Shown piece after piece: positions 44,222 to 52,290 of a stretch of DNA of 64,000 nt. The notes under the pieces are model-generated. The model was not told the DNA's origin, did not search any database, and worked only from the letters and a program-made list of their open reading frames with translations. Both the position numbers and the translations under genes were made by a program. Position 1 is the first letter of the stretch. Every line of letters begins with the position of its first letter. This DNA is from Nonomuraea africana (lineage in GTDB: Bacteria; Actinomycetota; Actinomycetes; Streptosporangiales; Streptosporangiaceae). Location: NCBI RefSeq assembly GCF_014873535.1, contig NZ_JADBEF010000001.1:4154001-4218000 (forward strand), written 5' to 3'.

Positions 44222-44716
44222 CTACGGGCTCTCCTCCTCGCCGGGCGCGGACTGCAGGCGGTGGATCTCGGCGGTGGTGCTGCGCTCGGCGGTTCGCAGG
44301 AAGCGGAGGATGGCGCCGAGCTCCTCGTCGGAGAAGTCGCCGAGGTCGTCCAGGGTGCGGGCGATCAGTCCCGCGTAGGCGGCGCCGACCCTGTCCAGCC
44401 CGTACTCGGTGGGCTCGATGAGCACCCGCCTGCGGTCGCCGGGGTCGGCCACCCGCCGGACGCAGCCCGCGGCGACGAGCCGGTCGATCATGCGTGAGGC
44501 CGATCCGGTCGTGAGGTTCACGTGCTTGGCCAGCACGCTCGGCGTCGCCGGGCCGTGCCGGCCCAGCACGTGCAGGCACTGCACATCGGTGTCGGTGACG
44601 CCCAGCCGGCCGGCGACCACGCTGTTGAGCTGCACGACCAGGATCGCCCAGCCGGGCACGGCGTCTCTCGTGAGCTCGTCGAGCAGCGCTTCCCGCTCCG
44701 GGACCGGCTTCGTCAT
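44222..44716 (-). CDS. MarR-family regulator of the divergent exporter
   Basis: This 164-residue winged-helix regulator has HGPATPSVLAKHVNLTTGSASRMIDRLVAAG as DNA-binding helices and CVRRVADPGDRRRVLIEPTE as the wing. It diverges from an MFS exporter and a downstream P450. Three copies of an 11-bp inverted repeat fill the intergenic region, so it very likely represses both sides and responds to the exported drug. Confidence 0.88.
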   Translation of the reverse strand: MTKPVPEREALLDELTRDAVPGWAILVVQLNSVVAGRLGVTDTDVQCLHVLGRHGPATPSVLAKHVNLTTGSASRMIDRLVAAGCVRRVADPGDRRRVLIEPTEYGLDRVGAAYAGLIARTLDDLGDFSDEELGAILRFLRTAERSTTAEIHRLQSAPGEEESP

Positions 44717-44742
44717 CGTGCGCCCACTCCATCCTCGATTGC

Positions 44743-44801
44743 TGCGTGACGCAGATAATTCATGCTACGTTTACTGCGCCGCGCAACTACTGCGCGACGC
44801 A
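44743..44801. promoter_or_regulatory. Three MarR operator copies (TGCGnnnCGCA type)
   Basis: TGCGTGACGCA (44743-44753), TGCGCCGCGCA (44775-44785) and TGCGCGACGCA (44791-44801) are near-identical short inverted repeats. The last two are spaced 16 bp centre to centre and the first 32 bp away, so all three lie at multiples of 16 bp. They occupy the region between the MarR start and the MFS start. Spacing and identity indicate cooperative binding of several dimers. Confidence 0.75.
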
Positions 44802-44846
44802 ATCATATTATGCCATCACCCCCGACATCGAGGAGTGCAGCGCAGC

Positions 44847-46319
44847 ATGCCCACATCCACCCGCTCCAGCGGCGGCGGCCCAGCGACCTCCGCCCTCCTC
44901 TCCGGGCGTACGGCGGTCGTCGTTCTGGCCGTGATCCTCATCGCGGACTTCATGGAGCTCCTCGACGCCACGATCGTCAGCGTGGCGGCCCCGGCGATCG
45001 CCCAGGACCTCGGCGCCGGTGAAGCCGCACTCCAGTGGGTGCTGGCCGGGTACACGCTTGCCGTCGGAGCAGGCCTGATCACCGGCGGCCGCATCGGCGA
45101 CCAGTTCGGCCGCCGCCGCGTGTTCCTGCTCGGGCTGGCCGCGTTCACGCTGGCCTCGGCCGGCTGCGGGCTGGCGCCGAACCCCGGTGTCCTGGTCGCC
45201 ACGCGGGTCGTGCAGGGCCTGGCGGGCGGACTGATGATCCCGCAGGTGTTCGGCATCATCCGCGCCTCGTTCGAGCCCGCCGCTCGCGCGAAGGCGCTCG
45301 GCGCCTACGGCGCGGTCCTCGGACTGGCCTCGGTGGCCGGACCGCTGCTCGGTGGAGTCCTGGTCGAAGCCGACCTCTTCGGGCTGGGCTGGCGTGCGAT
45401 CTTCTGGGTGAACGTGCCGATCGCGATCGTCGGACTGGTCCTGGGAGCCAGGTTCATGCCCGAGTCCCGCGTGCCGGGCGACACCCGGCTGGACCTGCCG
45501 GGCGCGGCCCTCGCCGCCGCCTCCGCGGTGCTCCTGCTCCTGCCCCTGGTGCAGGGACGCGACTGGGGCTGGCCCTGGTGGGGCTTCGTCATCCTCGCGC
45601 TCTTGGTCCCGGTGGCGGCCCTGTTCCTGGTCAGGCAGCGGCGGCTGGTCGCACGCGGCGAGCAGCCCATCCTCGATCCCGCCCTCCTCCGCGTGCGCGC
45701 CTTCGCCGGCGGCCTGTCCGCCTCCCTGCTGTTCTTCGGGGCGCTCGGCTCCTACTTCCTGCTGCTCTCCCTCTACCTCCAGCTCGGCACCGGACGCACC
45801 GCGCTGGAGACCGGCCTGGTGATCCTGCCCTATGCCATCGGCTCGATCATCACCTCAGGGATCGGCGTCCAGTTCGCCGACCGCGCCGGCCGCGCCCTCC
45901 TGATGTCCGGCGCCCTGGTCCTGGCCGCCTCCCAGGTCGTCCTGCTCCTGGTCGTCCGCGACGGCGCCGCGCCCTCGTACTGGACGCTGGCCGCGCCGCT
46001 GTTCCTCGGCGGCCTGGGCCTGGGGCTCACCGCCCCGTCCCTGATCAACGTCGTTCTCGCCGGCGTGCCCGCCAAGGACGCGGGCGCCGCGGGCGGTGTC
46101 CTCACCACCGTCACCCAGGTCGGCAACGCGCTCGGCGTCGCCGTCCTCGGCGTGGCGTTCTTCACCCGGTTGGCCGGCTCCTTCTCCGAAGGAGCCACCA
46201 GCCTCCTCGCGTACGGCGACGCCTTCGCCACGATCCTGCCCTGGCAGATCGCCTGCTACCTCGCCGCGGCGGCGCTCATGCTCCTGCTGCCCAGGCGCGC
46301 GAACGCGCCCCACGAGTGA
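44847..46319 (+). CDS. MFS drug exporter (DHA2, 14-helix type)
   Basis: This exporter has 490 residues with about 14 membrane helices. Signature blocks are FMELLDATIVSVAAPAIAQDL in helix 1, GGRIGDQFGRRRVFLLG (motif A) and RVVQGLAGGLMIPQVFGII with GAVLGLASVAGPLLGGVL (motif C of antiporters). It is typical of EmrB/QacA-like proton-driven drug exporters. ATG 44847 has AGGAG 11 bp upstream. The P450 gene starts 67 bp after its stop, suggesting a joint efflux/oxidation unit under the MarR protein. Confidence 0.9.
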   Translation: MPTSTRSSGGGPATSALLSGRTAVVVLAVILIADFMELLDATIVSVAAPAIAQDLGAGEAALQWVLAGYTLAVGAGLITGGRIGDQFGRRRVFLLGLAAFTLASAGCGLAPNPGVLVATRVVQGLAGGLMIPQVFGIIRASFEPAARAKALGAYGAVLGLASVAGPLLGGVLVEADLFGLGWRAIFWVNVPIAIVGLVLGARFMPESRVPGDTRLDLPGAALAAASAVLLLLPLVQGRDWGWPWWGFVILALLVPVAALFLVRQRRLVARGEQPILDPALLRVRAFAGGLSASLLFFGALGSYFLLLSLYLQLGTGRTALETGLVILPYAIGSIITSGIGVQFADRAGRALLMSGALVLAASQVVLLLVVRDGAAPSYWTLAAPLFLGGLGLGLTAPSLINVVLAGVPAKDAGAAGGVLTTVTQVGNALGVAVLGVAFFTRLAGSFSEGATSLLAYGDAFATILPWQIACYLAAAALMLLLPRRANAPHE

Positions 46320-46386
46320 CCCCGAGCAAAGCCGCCCGGACCTGGCGACCGGACCCCGGTCGAGACCCGAACGACTCCGAGGAGAC

Positions 46387-47556
46387 ATGATGACCGACGC
46401 GCCCCAGGCCACCGTCGACCCGTTCGCCGTCACCACCCGCAAGGTCGGCGAGCCCCATCCCGCGCGTGCCGCCCTGCGCGCCGCGGGTCCCATCGTCCGG
46501 GCGCAGGCCCCGGCCGGCGGCCCGGTGTGGATCATCACCGATGACGCGCTGGCCAGGGAGGCCCTCGTCCATCCCCATATCGTGAAGGACCCGGCCTACG
46601 CGCCGGCGAGCTGGGACCCGCGGATCGCGGGTCTCGAACCGACCGCCGCCGCGCAGCCCTCGCTCACCACGCTCGACGGCCCGGCGCACACGCGACTGCG
46701 CCGGGCGCACGCCCCGCTCTTCACCGCCCGGCGGATGCGCGACTACTCCGCACGGATCACGACATTCGCCCGCGAACTCCTCACCGAACTCGCCGACGAT
46801 GGAGACGGCACCGGGGGAACGGTCGATCTGATGGCCGACTTCACCACGCGCTTTCCCCTCACCGTGGTCTGCGACGTGCTCGGCGTCCCGCTCGACCGGG
46901 TCGACCAGGCCATCGCGGCCTGCCGGCGCATGTACAGCGCCGAACCCGAAGAGGTGGGCACGGCGATGGCCGCCTTCGCGGAGCTGGCCGCCGCCGCGCT
47001 GAGCGACGGCAGGGACGGCCTCGCCGTAGAGCTCCGCGCGCAGGTCCCCGACGAGATCACCGACTCACAGCTGCACTACCTGCTCTTCACTCTGATCTAC
47101 GCCGGCCAGCTCACCACCGACCCGTCGCTCGGATTCCTGCTCGCGCGCGTCCTCGACGCCGACCGCCCGGCGGAGGAGAGCGCGACCGACGAGTTCGTCC
47201 GGGAGACGCTGCGCCTGCACGCGCCCGCGCCCTTCACCCTCTGGCGCTTCGCCTCCACCGACCTCGACCTCGCCGAGGTGCGGCTGCCCGCCCGTTCCCC
47301 GATCCTCATCGACATCCAGGGCATCAACACCGATCCCGGCCGCTCGATCGGGCCGGACCTCACCTTCGGCGCAGGTCCCCACTACTGCACCGGCGCTCAC
47401 CTCGCCCAGCTCGAACTGCGCGCGGTCGTGGAGGTCCTCAGGACCGACTTCCCCGGCGCCCGCCTCGCCGTGCCGTACACCGAACTCCGGCAGACCGACC
47501 TCGGCGGCATCCAGGGGAACCGGTTGACCGCCCTCCCGGTGAGGCTGCGTCCCTAG
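46387..47556 (+). CDS. Cytochrome P450 with unusual I-helix
   Basis: This P450 (389 residues) has heme loop FGAGPHYCTGAHLAQLELR (ligand Cys near 337) and K-helix ExxR as ETLRLHAPAPFTLWRFA. In the I-helix the usual AGxET is YAGQLTTDP, so the acid before the conserved Thr is missing. That may alter oxygen activation or indicate a non-standard reaction. Two adjacent ATGs (46387, 46390) follow GAGGAGAC. It lies 67 bp after the MFS exporter, probably in one operon. Confidence 0.85.
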   Translation: MMTDAPQATVDPFAVTTRKVGEPHPARAALRAAGPIVRAQAPAGGPVWIITDDALAREALVHPHIVKDPAYAPASWDPRIAGLEPTAAAQPSLTTLDGPAHTRLRRAHAPLFTARRMRDYSARITTFARELLTELADDGDGTGGTVDLMADFTTRFPLTVVCDVLGVPLDRVDQAIAACRRMYSAEPEEVGTAMAAFAELAAAALSDGRDGLAVELRAQVPDEITDSQLHYLLFTLIYAGQLTTDPSLGFLLARVLDADRPAEESATDEFVRETLRLHAPAPFTLWRFASTDLDLAEVRLPARSPILIDIQGINTDPGRSIGPDLTFGAGPHYCTGAHLAQLELRAVVEVLRTDFPGARLAVPYTELRQTDLGGIQGNRLTALPVRLRP

Positions 47557-47562
47557 CCCACC

Positions 47563-47682
47563 GTGCCGGTCCGGATCGCCGAGGAGCCGAACATCGAGGT
47601 CCGGCGCTGCGAGCGGCTCGGCTGGGACGTCTACATCGAGCGGGCGGGGCTCCGGCTGGTCGCGGCGGTGGTCACCGGCTGA
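47563..47682 (+). CDS. Possible 39-residue protein after the P450
   Basis: GTG 47563 opens a frame ending at TGA 47680-47682 (VPVRIAEEPNIEVRRCERLG, then WDVYIERAGLRLVAAVVTG). Codon composition is like that of neighbouring genes. It starts 6 bp after the P450 stop but lacks a clear ribosome-binding site. It could be a real small protein or the tail of a deleted gene; no family recognised. Confidence 0.35.
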   Translation: MPVRIAEEPNIEVRRCERLGWDVYIERAGLRLVAAVVTG

Positions 47683-47737
47683 TCGCCGACTGACAGAGCC
47701 CCGCGTCGCGCGCGGCCGGCGAACCGGCCGCGCGCGG

Positions 47738-48343
47738 TCAGCGGCGCCGCAGCTCGCCGGCGCGCGCCGCCGCCAGGGTGACCCGCGCCGCCCGCTCGGC
47801 GGTGCTCTCGTCGACCGGTTCGCCGGTGACGAGCAGCCTGAAGTAGACCGGCGCGGCGAGGGCCTCGAGCAGCTCAGGGGGGTCGGTCCCCTCGGGCAGC
47901 TCGCCCCGCTCGACGGCCCGCGTGACCACCGGCTCCGCCCGCCTGAACCTGTCGTCGAAGACCTGCCGCCTGGCCTCGGCGATGCCGGGGACGTCGGCGG
48001 CGCCCGAGAACATCGCGGCCAGCAGCGCCCGCCCCGTCGGGCCCGTCATCATGCGCACCAGCGAGCGCGCGAGCTCGCCCAGGTCGCTCTCGACGGAGCC
48101 CGTGTCGGGGATCGGCACGTCCATGGCCGACAGATCGGCCAGCGCGTCGGCGACCAGGCTCTCCCTGTCCTTCCACCTGCGGTAGAGCGTCGTCTTGTGC
48201 ACCCCGGCCCGCAGGGCGACGCCCTCGACGGTGAGCGCGGCGTAGCCCTTCTCCACCAGCTCGGCCAGCGTCGCGGCCTGGACGGCGGCGCGCACTTTCT
48301 CGCCGCGGCCGACCTGCCGGGAGCGGGGAGACTCAGAATCCAT
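47738..48343 (-). CDS. TetR-family regulator of the divergent dehydrogenase
   Basis: This 201-residue repressor has an HTH at ~15-60 (VRAAVQAATLAELVEKGYAAL, VEGVALRAGVHKTTLYRRW) and a C-terminal TetR_C-like ligand domain. The start is ATG 48343. One of two identical operators overlaps this start, so strong autorepression is expected. It diverges from a short-chain dehydrogenase. Confidence 0.9.
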   Translation of the reverse strand: MDSESPRSRQVGRGEKVRAAVQAATLAELVEKGYAALTVEGVALRAGVHKTTLYRRWKDRESLVADALADLSAMDVPIPDTGSVESDLGELARSLVRMMTGPTGRALLAAMFSGAADVPGIAEARRQVFDDRFRRAEPVVTRAVERGELPEGTDPPELLEALAAPVYFRLLVTGEPVDESTAERAARVTLAAARAGELRRR

Positions 48344-48411
48344 TGCAACTCCAAGTTGCGTTACACGATGACAGGATGCCACGATCAGACTATCGCAACT
48401 TGGAGTTGCAA
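48343..48411. promoter_or_regulatory. Two copies of a TetR operator in opposite orientation
   Basis: TTGCAACTCCAAGTTGCG (48343-48360) and its exact reverse complement CGCAACTTGGAGTTGCAA (48394-48411) frame the intergenic region. Each is itself a GCAACT-n3-AGTTGC palindrome. Centre-to-centre distance is 51 bp, about five helical turns, compatible with joint binding or looping. One covers the tetR start, the other the dehydrogenase promoter/leader. Confidence 0.85.
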
Positions 48412-48426
48412 AGAGAGGGGCACTTC

Positions 48427-49356
48427 ATGACGCACATCCGCATCCCCGACCAGTCAGGCCGGATCGCCGTGGTGACCGGCGCCAACAGCGGCATCGGCTA
48501 CGTCACGGCCCGCGAGCTGGCCCGCGCCGGCGCACACGTCGTGCTGGCCTGCCGGAGCCCCGAACGCGGGACGAGCGCGCTCGCCCGCCTCCTCGCCGAG
48601 ACACCGGGCGCGCGGGCCGAGCTGCGCCGTCTCGACCTGTCCAGCCTCGGGTCCGTCCGCGCGTTCGCCGCCGGATGGGATCTCGGCGCGCTCGACCTGC
48701 TGATCAACAACGCGGGCGTGGCGATGGTCCCGTTCGCCAGGACCGCCGACGGCTTCGAGACGCACTTCGGCGTCAACCACCTCGGGACGTTCGCGCTGAC
48801 CGGACTGCTGCTGCCGTGCCTCCTGGCCGCGTGCGAGCCCCGGGTGGTCACGGTCAGCAGCGAGGGCCAGCGCTTCGCCAGGTTCGACCTGACCAACCTC
48901 AACGCCGAGCGCCGCTACCGCGCGCCCTTCGCCTATGTGCAGTCGAAGCGGGCCAACCTCTACTTCGCGGTCGAGCTGCAGCGCCGGATGACGGCGGCGG
49001 GCCTGCCCCTGCGCAGCATGGCCGTCGCGCCCGGACTCACCAGGACCAACGTGCTCACCGGGGGCGCCAACACCGGGCGCGGCCGGCTGTACCAGGGGCT
49101 CATGCGGCTGCTCGTCCGGCTGGCCTTCCAGCCCACCGAGGGCGGTGCGCGGACCTCGCTCCACGCGGCGACGGTCGCCGGCCTGCCGGGCGGCAGCTAC
49201 ATCGCCCCCGACGGCCTGCTGGAAATGAGGGGCGCGCCCACGTCCCGTCAGGGGCACCGGGCCATCCACGACGCCGTCACCGCGCGCCGCCTGTGGGAGC
49301 TGTCGGAGCGGCTCACCGGGGTCCGCTACGAGTCGCCGACGGACGCGGCGGCGTAG
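48427..49356 (+). CDS. Short-chain dehydrogenase/reductase (retinol dehydrogenase-like)
   Basis: This 309-residue classical SDR has coenzyme motif VVTGANSGIGYVTAREL, LLINNAGVAM, and catalytic Tyr170 and Lys174 in YVQSKRANL, with Ser in VTVSSEGQRF. It resembles RDH11/WW-domain oxidoreductase-like SDRs; substrate unknown. AGGGG at 48415-48420 precedes ATG 48427. It is controlled by the divergent TetR. The 3' end overlaps the convergent flavin reductase gene by 31 bp. Confidence 0.9.
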   Translation: MTHIRIPDQSGRIAVVTGANSGIGYVTARELARAGAHVVLACRSPERGTSALARLLAETPGARAELRRLDLSSLGSVRAFAAGWDLGALDLLINNAGVAMVPFARTADGFETHFGVNHLGTFALTGLLLPCLLAACEPRVVTVSSEGQRFARFDLTNLNAERRYRAPFAYVQSKRANLYFAVELQRRMTAAGLPLRSMAVAPGLTRTNVLTGGANTGRGRLYQGLMRLLVRLAFQPTEGGARTSLHAATVAGLPGGSYIAPDGLLEMRGAPTSRQGHRAIHDAVTARRLWELSERLTGVRYESPTDAAA

Positions 49357-49973
49357 TCCACCAAAGCCCCCGAGTCCACCGAGGCCCCCAAGTCCCCCGA
49401 GTTTCCCGACTCCCCCGAGGTCCGCAGGCTTCTCATGGCGCCGGCCCAGGCGACGAGCTGGTCCAGCATGGCCACGACCGCGTCCTCCTGGTGCGCGGCC
49501 GGCCGGAAGACGCTGAAGTCCTCGAAGTCGGCGGCCAGCGACAGCGAGACCTGGGCGCGCACGTCGGCGACCTCGAGCTCGCCCATGATCAGGCGCAGGT
49601 GCTCGACCGCCCTGACGCCGCCGGCGCTGCCGTAGCTCACGAACGCGGCGGCCTTGGTGTTCCACTCGGCGTACAGGAAGTCGATCGCGTTCTTCAGCGC
49701 CCCCGAGATCGAGTGGTTGTACTCCGGCGTGACGAACACGAAGGCGTCGAAGGAGGCGATCGTCTCGGCCCACGCCCTGGTGTGCGCGTGCTCGTACCTG
49801 CCCATGGCGGGCGGCATCGGCTCGTCCAGGTACGGCAGGCCGATCTCCTTGAGATCCACGATCTCGAACTCGGCGTCGCCGCGCTTGACGGCGAGATCGT
49901 GGACCCAGCGGGCCACGGCTTCCCCGTTGCGTCCAGGACGCGTGCTTCCGATGATGACGGCCACTCTGATCAC
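49326..49973 (-). CDS. NADPH-dependent FMN reductase
   Basis: This 215-residue flavodoxin-like protein has FMN phosphate loop IIGSTRPGRNGEAVARWV, EIGLPYLDEPMPP and FVTPEYNHSISGALKNAIDFL. It would reduce FMN, quinones or azo dyes. The last ~28 residues (SGESGNSGDLGASVDSGALV) are a low-complexity tail made of short Pro/Gly-rich DNA repeats that overlap the dehydrogenase 3' end. It probably extends beyond the ancestral stop. It is followed upstream by an MFS gene on the same strand (18-bp gap). Confidence 0.9.
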   Translation of the reverse strand: MIRVAVIIGSTRPGRNGEAVARWVHDLAVKRGDAEFEIVDLKEIGLPYLDEPMPPAMGRYEHAHTRAWAETIASFDAFVFVTPEYNHSISGALKNAIDFLYAEWNTKAAAFVSYGSAGGVRAVEHLRLIMGELEVADVRAQVSLSLAADFEDFSVFRPAAHQEDAVVAMLDQLVAWAGAMRSLRTSGESGNSGDLGASVDSGALVDYAAASVGDS

Positions 49974-49991
49974 AGTTCCCTCTTTTCGATA

Positions 49992-51341
49992 TCAGGAGGG
50001 ACGGCCCGGCAGGGCCACCGCGGCGGCCAGGCCCACCGCGGTGAGGACGAGCATCCAGGTGAGGGCGGGGGTGAAGCCGCTCTGGAGGAGGACGGCCATC
50101 AGCGCCGTGCCGGTGGCGGCGCCGACGCGCTGGACGACGTTGCCGGCACTGGTGGCGTCGGGGATCTGCGCCGGCCGGAGCGTCCGGTAGAGCGCGATGC
50201 TGACGGGCAGGCTGGCGACGCCGAACCCGACGCCCCTGACCAGCAGCGCCGCGCCAAGCAGGACCGGGTCACTGCCGGCCGTGGCGAAGGCGAACGGGAT
50301 CGTGCCGGCGACGGCCACCGCCATCCCGGCGAGCGCGAGCGGCCTGGTGGGCATGCGGTCGGCGTACCGGCCCACCAGCAGGAACGCCAGGCCGAGGCCG
50401 ACGCTCTGCGGGGCGAGCGCGAGCCCCGCGTCGAACGCCGACAGGCCGCGAAGCTGCTGGTAGTACAGCGGCAGCAGGAACATCGGCCCCCACGTCGTGA
50501 CGCCGAGGACGAACATCATCAGCGTCCCGCCCCTGAAGGAGCGGTCGGCGAACAGCCGCAGGTCGAGCAGGCTCGGCCCGCTGCGGCGCAGCGACCTGGC
50601 GACGAAGACGGCCAGCAGCGCCGCTCCCCCGGCCCCCACCAACGGCGGCAGGCCGATCCCCTCGCCGGTCTCGAAGCCGGTCAGCGCGTAGAGCAGCGCG
50701 ACCACCCCCGACGGAAGGAGGATCAGGCCCACGACGTCGAGGCCTCGGCCGGAGCGCTCCTCGTCACGGGGGAACCAGCGGCAGGTCATGACCATCGAGA
50801 CGACGACGATCGGCACGTTGACGAAGAAGACCCAGCGCCAGCCCCAGCCGTCGATCAGCAGGCCGCCCAGGATCGGCCCCGAGATCGGGGCGAGCTGGCC
50901 GACGAGCCCGACGACGCCCATGACCCTGCCCAGGCGGTCGGGTCCGGCGGCCCTGGCCAGCGTGAGCTGGGTCAACGGCAGGATCATGCCGCCGCCCAGC
51001 CCCTGCAGCACCCTGAACCCGACAAGGGAGCCCGCCGACCAGGCGGCCCCCGACAGCACGGAGCCGAGCAGGAACAGGGCGAGCGCCACCAGCCACATGG
51101 CGCGCACCCCGAACCGGCCCACCGACCAGCCCACCACCGGGATGACCGCGGTCATCGCCAGCACGTACGACGTGGTGACCCACTGGATCACCGTCACCGG
51201 CGCGGCCAGGTCGCCGCCGAGCTCGTCGAGCGCCACCGCGACGATCGTGGTGTCGAGCAGCGCCGCCATCGCGCCCACCAGCAACGTCGTGGCCAGCGGC
51301 ACGATGTTCGAATCCGCCCGGGCGGAAGTGTCAGCGCGCAC
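49992..51341 (-). CDS. MFS drug exporter (DHA2 type)
   Basis: This 449-residue exporter has about 13-14 helices. AALLDTTIVAVALDELGGDL, VVGWSVGRFGVRAMWLVAL, RVLQGLGGGMILPLTQLTL and GLVGQLAPISGPILGGLLI are drug-antiporter motifs. GTG 51341 is chosen for GAGGGGGG about 5 bp upstream; TTG 51356 is a weaker alternative. It diverges from a TetR gene with two palindromic operators between them. The FMN reductase follows 18 bp later on the same strand, so the two may be co-transcribed. Confidence 0.9.
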   Translation of the reverse strand: MRADTSARADSNIVPLATTLLVGAMAALLDTTIVAVALDELGGDLAAPVTVIQWVTTSYVLAMTAVIPVVGWSVGRFGVRAMWLVALALFLLGSVLSGAAWSAGSLVGFRVLQGLGGGMILPLTQLTLARAAGPDRLGRVMGVVGLVGQLAPISGPILGGLLIDGWGWRWVFFVNVPIVVVSMVMTCRWFPRDEERSGRGLDVVGLILLPSGVVALLYALTGFETGEGIGLPPLVGAGGAALLAVFVARSLRRSGPSLLDLRLFADRSFRGGTLMMFVLGVTTWGPMFLLPLYYQQLRGLSAFDAGLALAPQSVGLGLAFLLVGRYADRMPTRPLALAGMAVAVAGTIPFAFATAGSDPVLLGAALLVRGVGFGVASLPVSIALYRTLRPAQIPDATSAGNVVQRVGAATGTALMAVLLQSGFTPALTWMLVLTAVGLAAAVALPGRPS

Positions 51342-51358
51342 AGCGGCCCCCCTCAAAC

Positions 51359-51412
51359 CGGAGCGAAATGCTCCGCAACGCGCTCACCATACAGCGGAGC
51401 GATTCGCTCCGC
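51359..51412. promoter_or_regulatory. TetR operators between the exporter and its regulator
   Basis: GCGGAGCGATTCGCTCCGC (51394-51412) is a perfect 9-1-9 palindrome. CGGAGCGAAATGCTCCG (51359-51375) is a related 6-5-6 copy. Both lie between the MFS start (51341, minus) and tetR start (51432, plus), 36 bp centre to centre. Confidence 0.8.
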
Positions 51413-51431
51413 AATTGGTAGGATGAGCGGC

Positions 51432-52136
51432 ATGACCGCATCCAGGCAGCGCGGCAGGCGGCAGGCCGAGGCCGAACGCAACGACCGCGCCCTTCTCCAG
51501 GCCGCTCGCGAGGTGCTCGCCGCAGACGGCGCGCACGCCTCGGTCGCCTCGATCGCCGCCAGGGCCGGGGTCGGGATCGGCAGCCTCTACCGCCGCTACC
51601 GCACCAAGGAGGAGCTCTTCCAGCGGCTGTCGGCGCTCTCCCTCGAGCACTGGATCGAGGCGGCCGAGCGCGCCCTCGCCGACGACGATCCGTGGCGCGG
51701 GCTGAGCGGCTTCGTCACGGCCTGCGTGGAGTTCGGCCAGGGGACGCTGGCGCCCGTCGCCGGCACCATCGAGGTCACCGAGCAGATGCGGGCGAGCAGC
51801 GCCAGGGGCGACGACTTGCTGGCCGCGCTGGTCGCCCGCGGCCACGAGGCCGGCGTGCTGAGGGCGGACGTCACCGCCGTCGACGTCTCACTGCTGATCG
51901 AGCAGCTCGGCTGCTCACCGCTGCTCGACCAGCTCCGCAAGCAGGGCCGCGACGACCTCCTCGGGGCGGCCGAAGAGGCTCGCGCGCGCCTCGTCCGCAT
52001 CGCCGTGGACGGCCTGCGCGCCGTCCACACCGAGCCCCTGCCCGGCCGCCCGCCCGGCGCCGGGCTCTTCACCGAACGCTGGGCCCGCCCCGCCGAGCCG
52101 GCCACCGGCGACGGGGGCGGCGGCGCGGGCCGATGA
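51432..52136 (+). CDS. TetR-family regulator
   Basis: This 234-residue regulator has HTH ASVASIAARAGVGIGSLYRRYRTKEEL and a long helical ligand domain (WRGLSGFVTACVEFGQGTLAP, LLIEQLGCSPLLDQLRKQ). It ends in a Gly-rich tail. ATG 51432 has AGGA 8 bp upstream; ATG 51423 is also in frame. It diverges from the DHA2 exporter, which it presumably represses along with itself. Confidence 0.88.
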   Translation: MTASRQRGRRQAEAERNDRALLQAAREVLAADGAHASVASIAARAGVGIGSLYRRYRTKEELFQRLSALSLEHWIEAAERALADDDPWRGLSGFVTACVEFGQGTLAPVAGTIEVTEQMRASSARGDDLLAALVARGHEAGVLRADVTAVDVSLLIEQLGCSPLLDQLRKQGRDDLLGAAEEARARLVRIAVDGLRAVHTEPLPGRPPGAGLFTERWARPAEPATGDGGGGAGR

Positions 52137-52169
52137 TGACCGGTCCGGCCTGGCTGGAGCCGGTCCCCG

Positions 52170-52290
52170 CCGCGGCGGGCCCGGCCTGATCCTGGGGTTC
52201 GGCGCCATCCCCACCGAACGGCTCGACGAGGCCCTGACCCGGCTGCGCCACTGCCTGGCCGAGGTCCTGGGCGGAGAGCGGCCGTGCTAG
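52170..52290 (+). pseudogene. C-terminal scrap of a MocR/aminotransferase-type gene
   Basis: After the TetR stop, one frame reads GPGLILGFGAIPTERLDEAL and TRLRHCLAEVLGGERPC before TAG 52288-52290. GLILGFGxIPxERLxEALxRL is the characteristic end of GntR/MocR regulators with an aminotransferase domain. Nothing before it matches, and the frame is closed upstream. Only the last ~35 residues survive. Confidence 0.45.

Noticed and set aside
48675..51422. Very long plus-strand extension in front of the TetR gene at 51432
   Set aside because: It is antisense to the FMN reductase and MFS genes; homology starts only at the TetR start.
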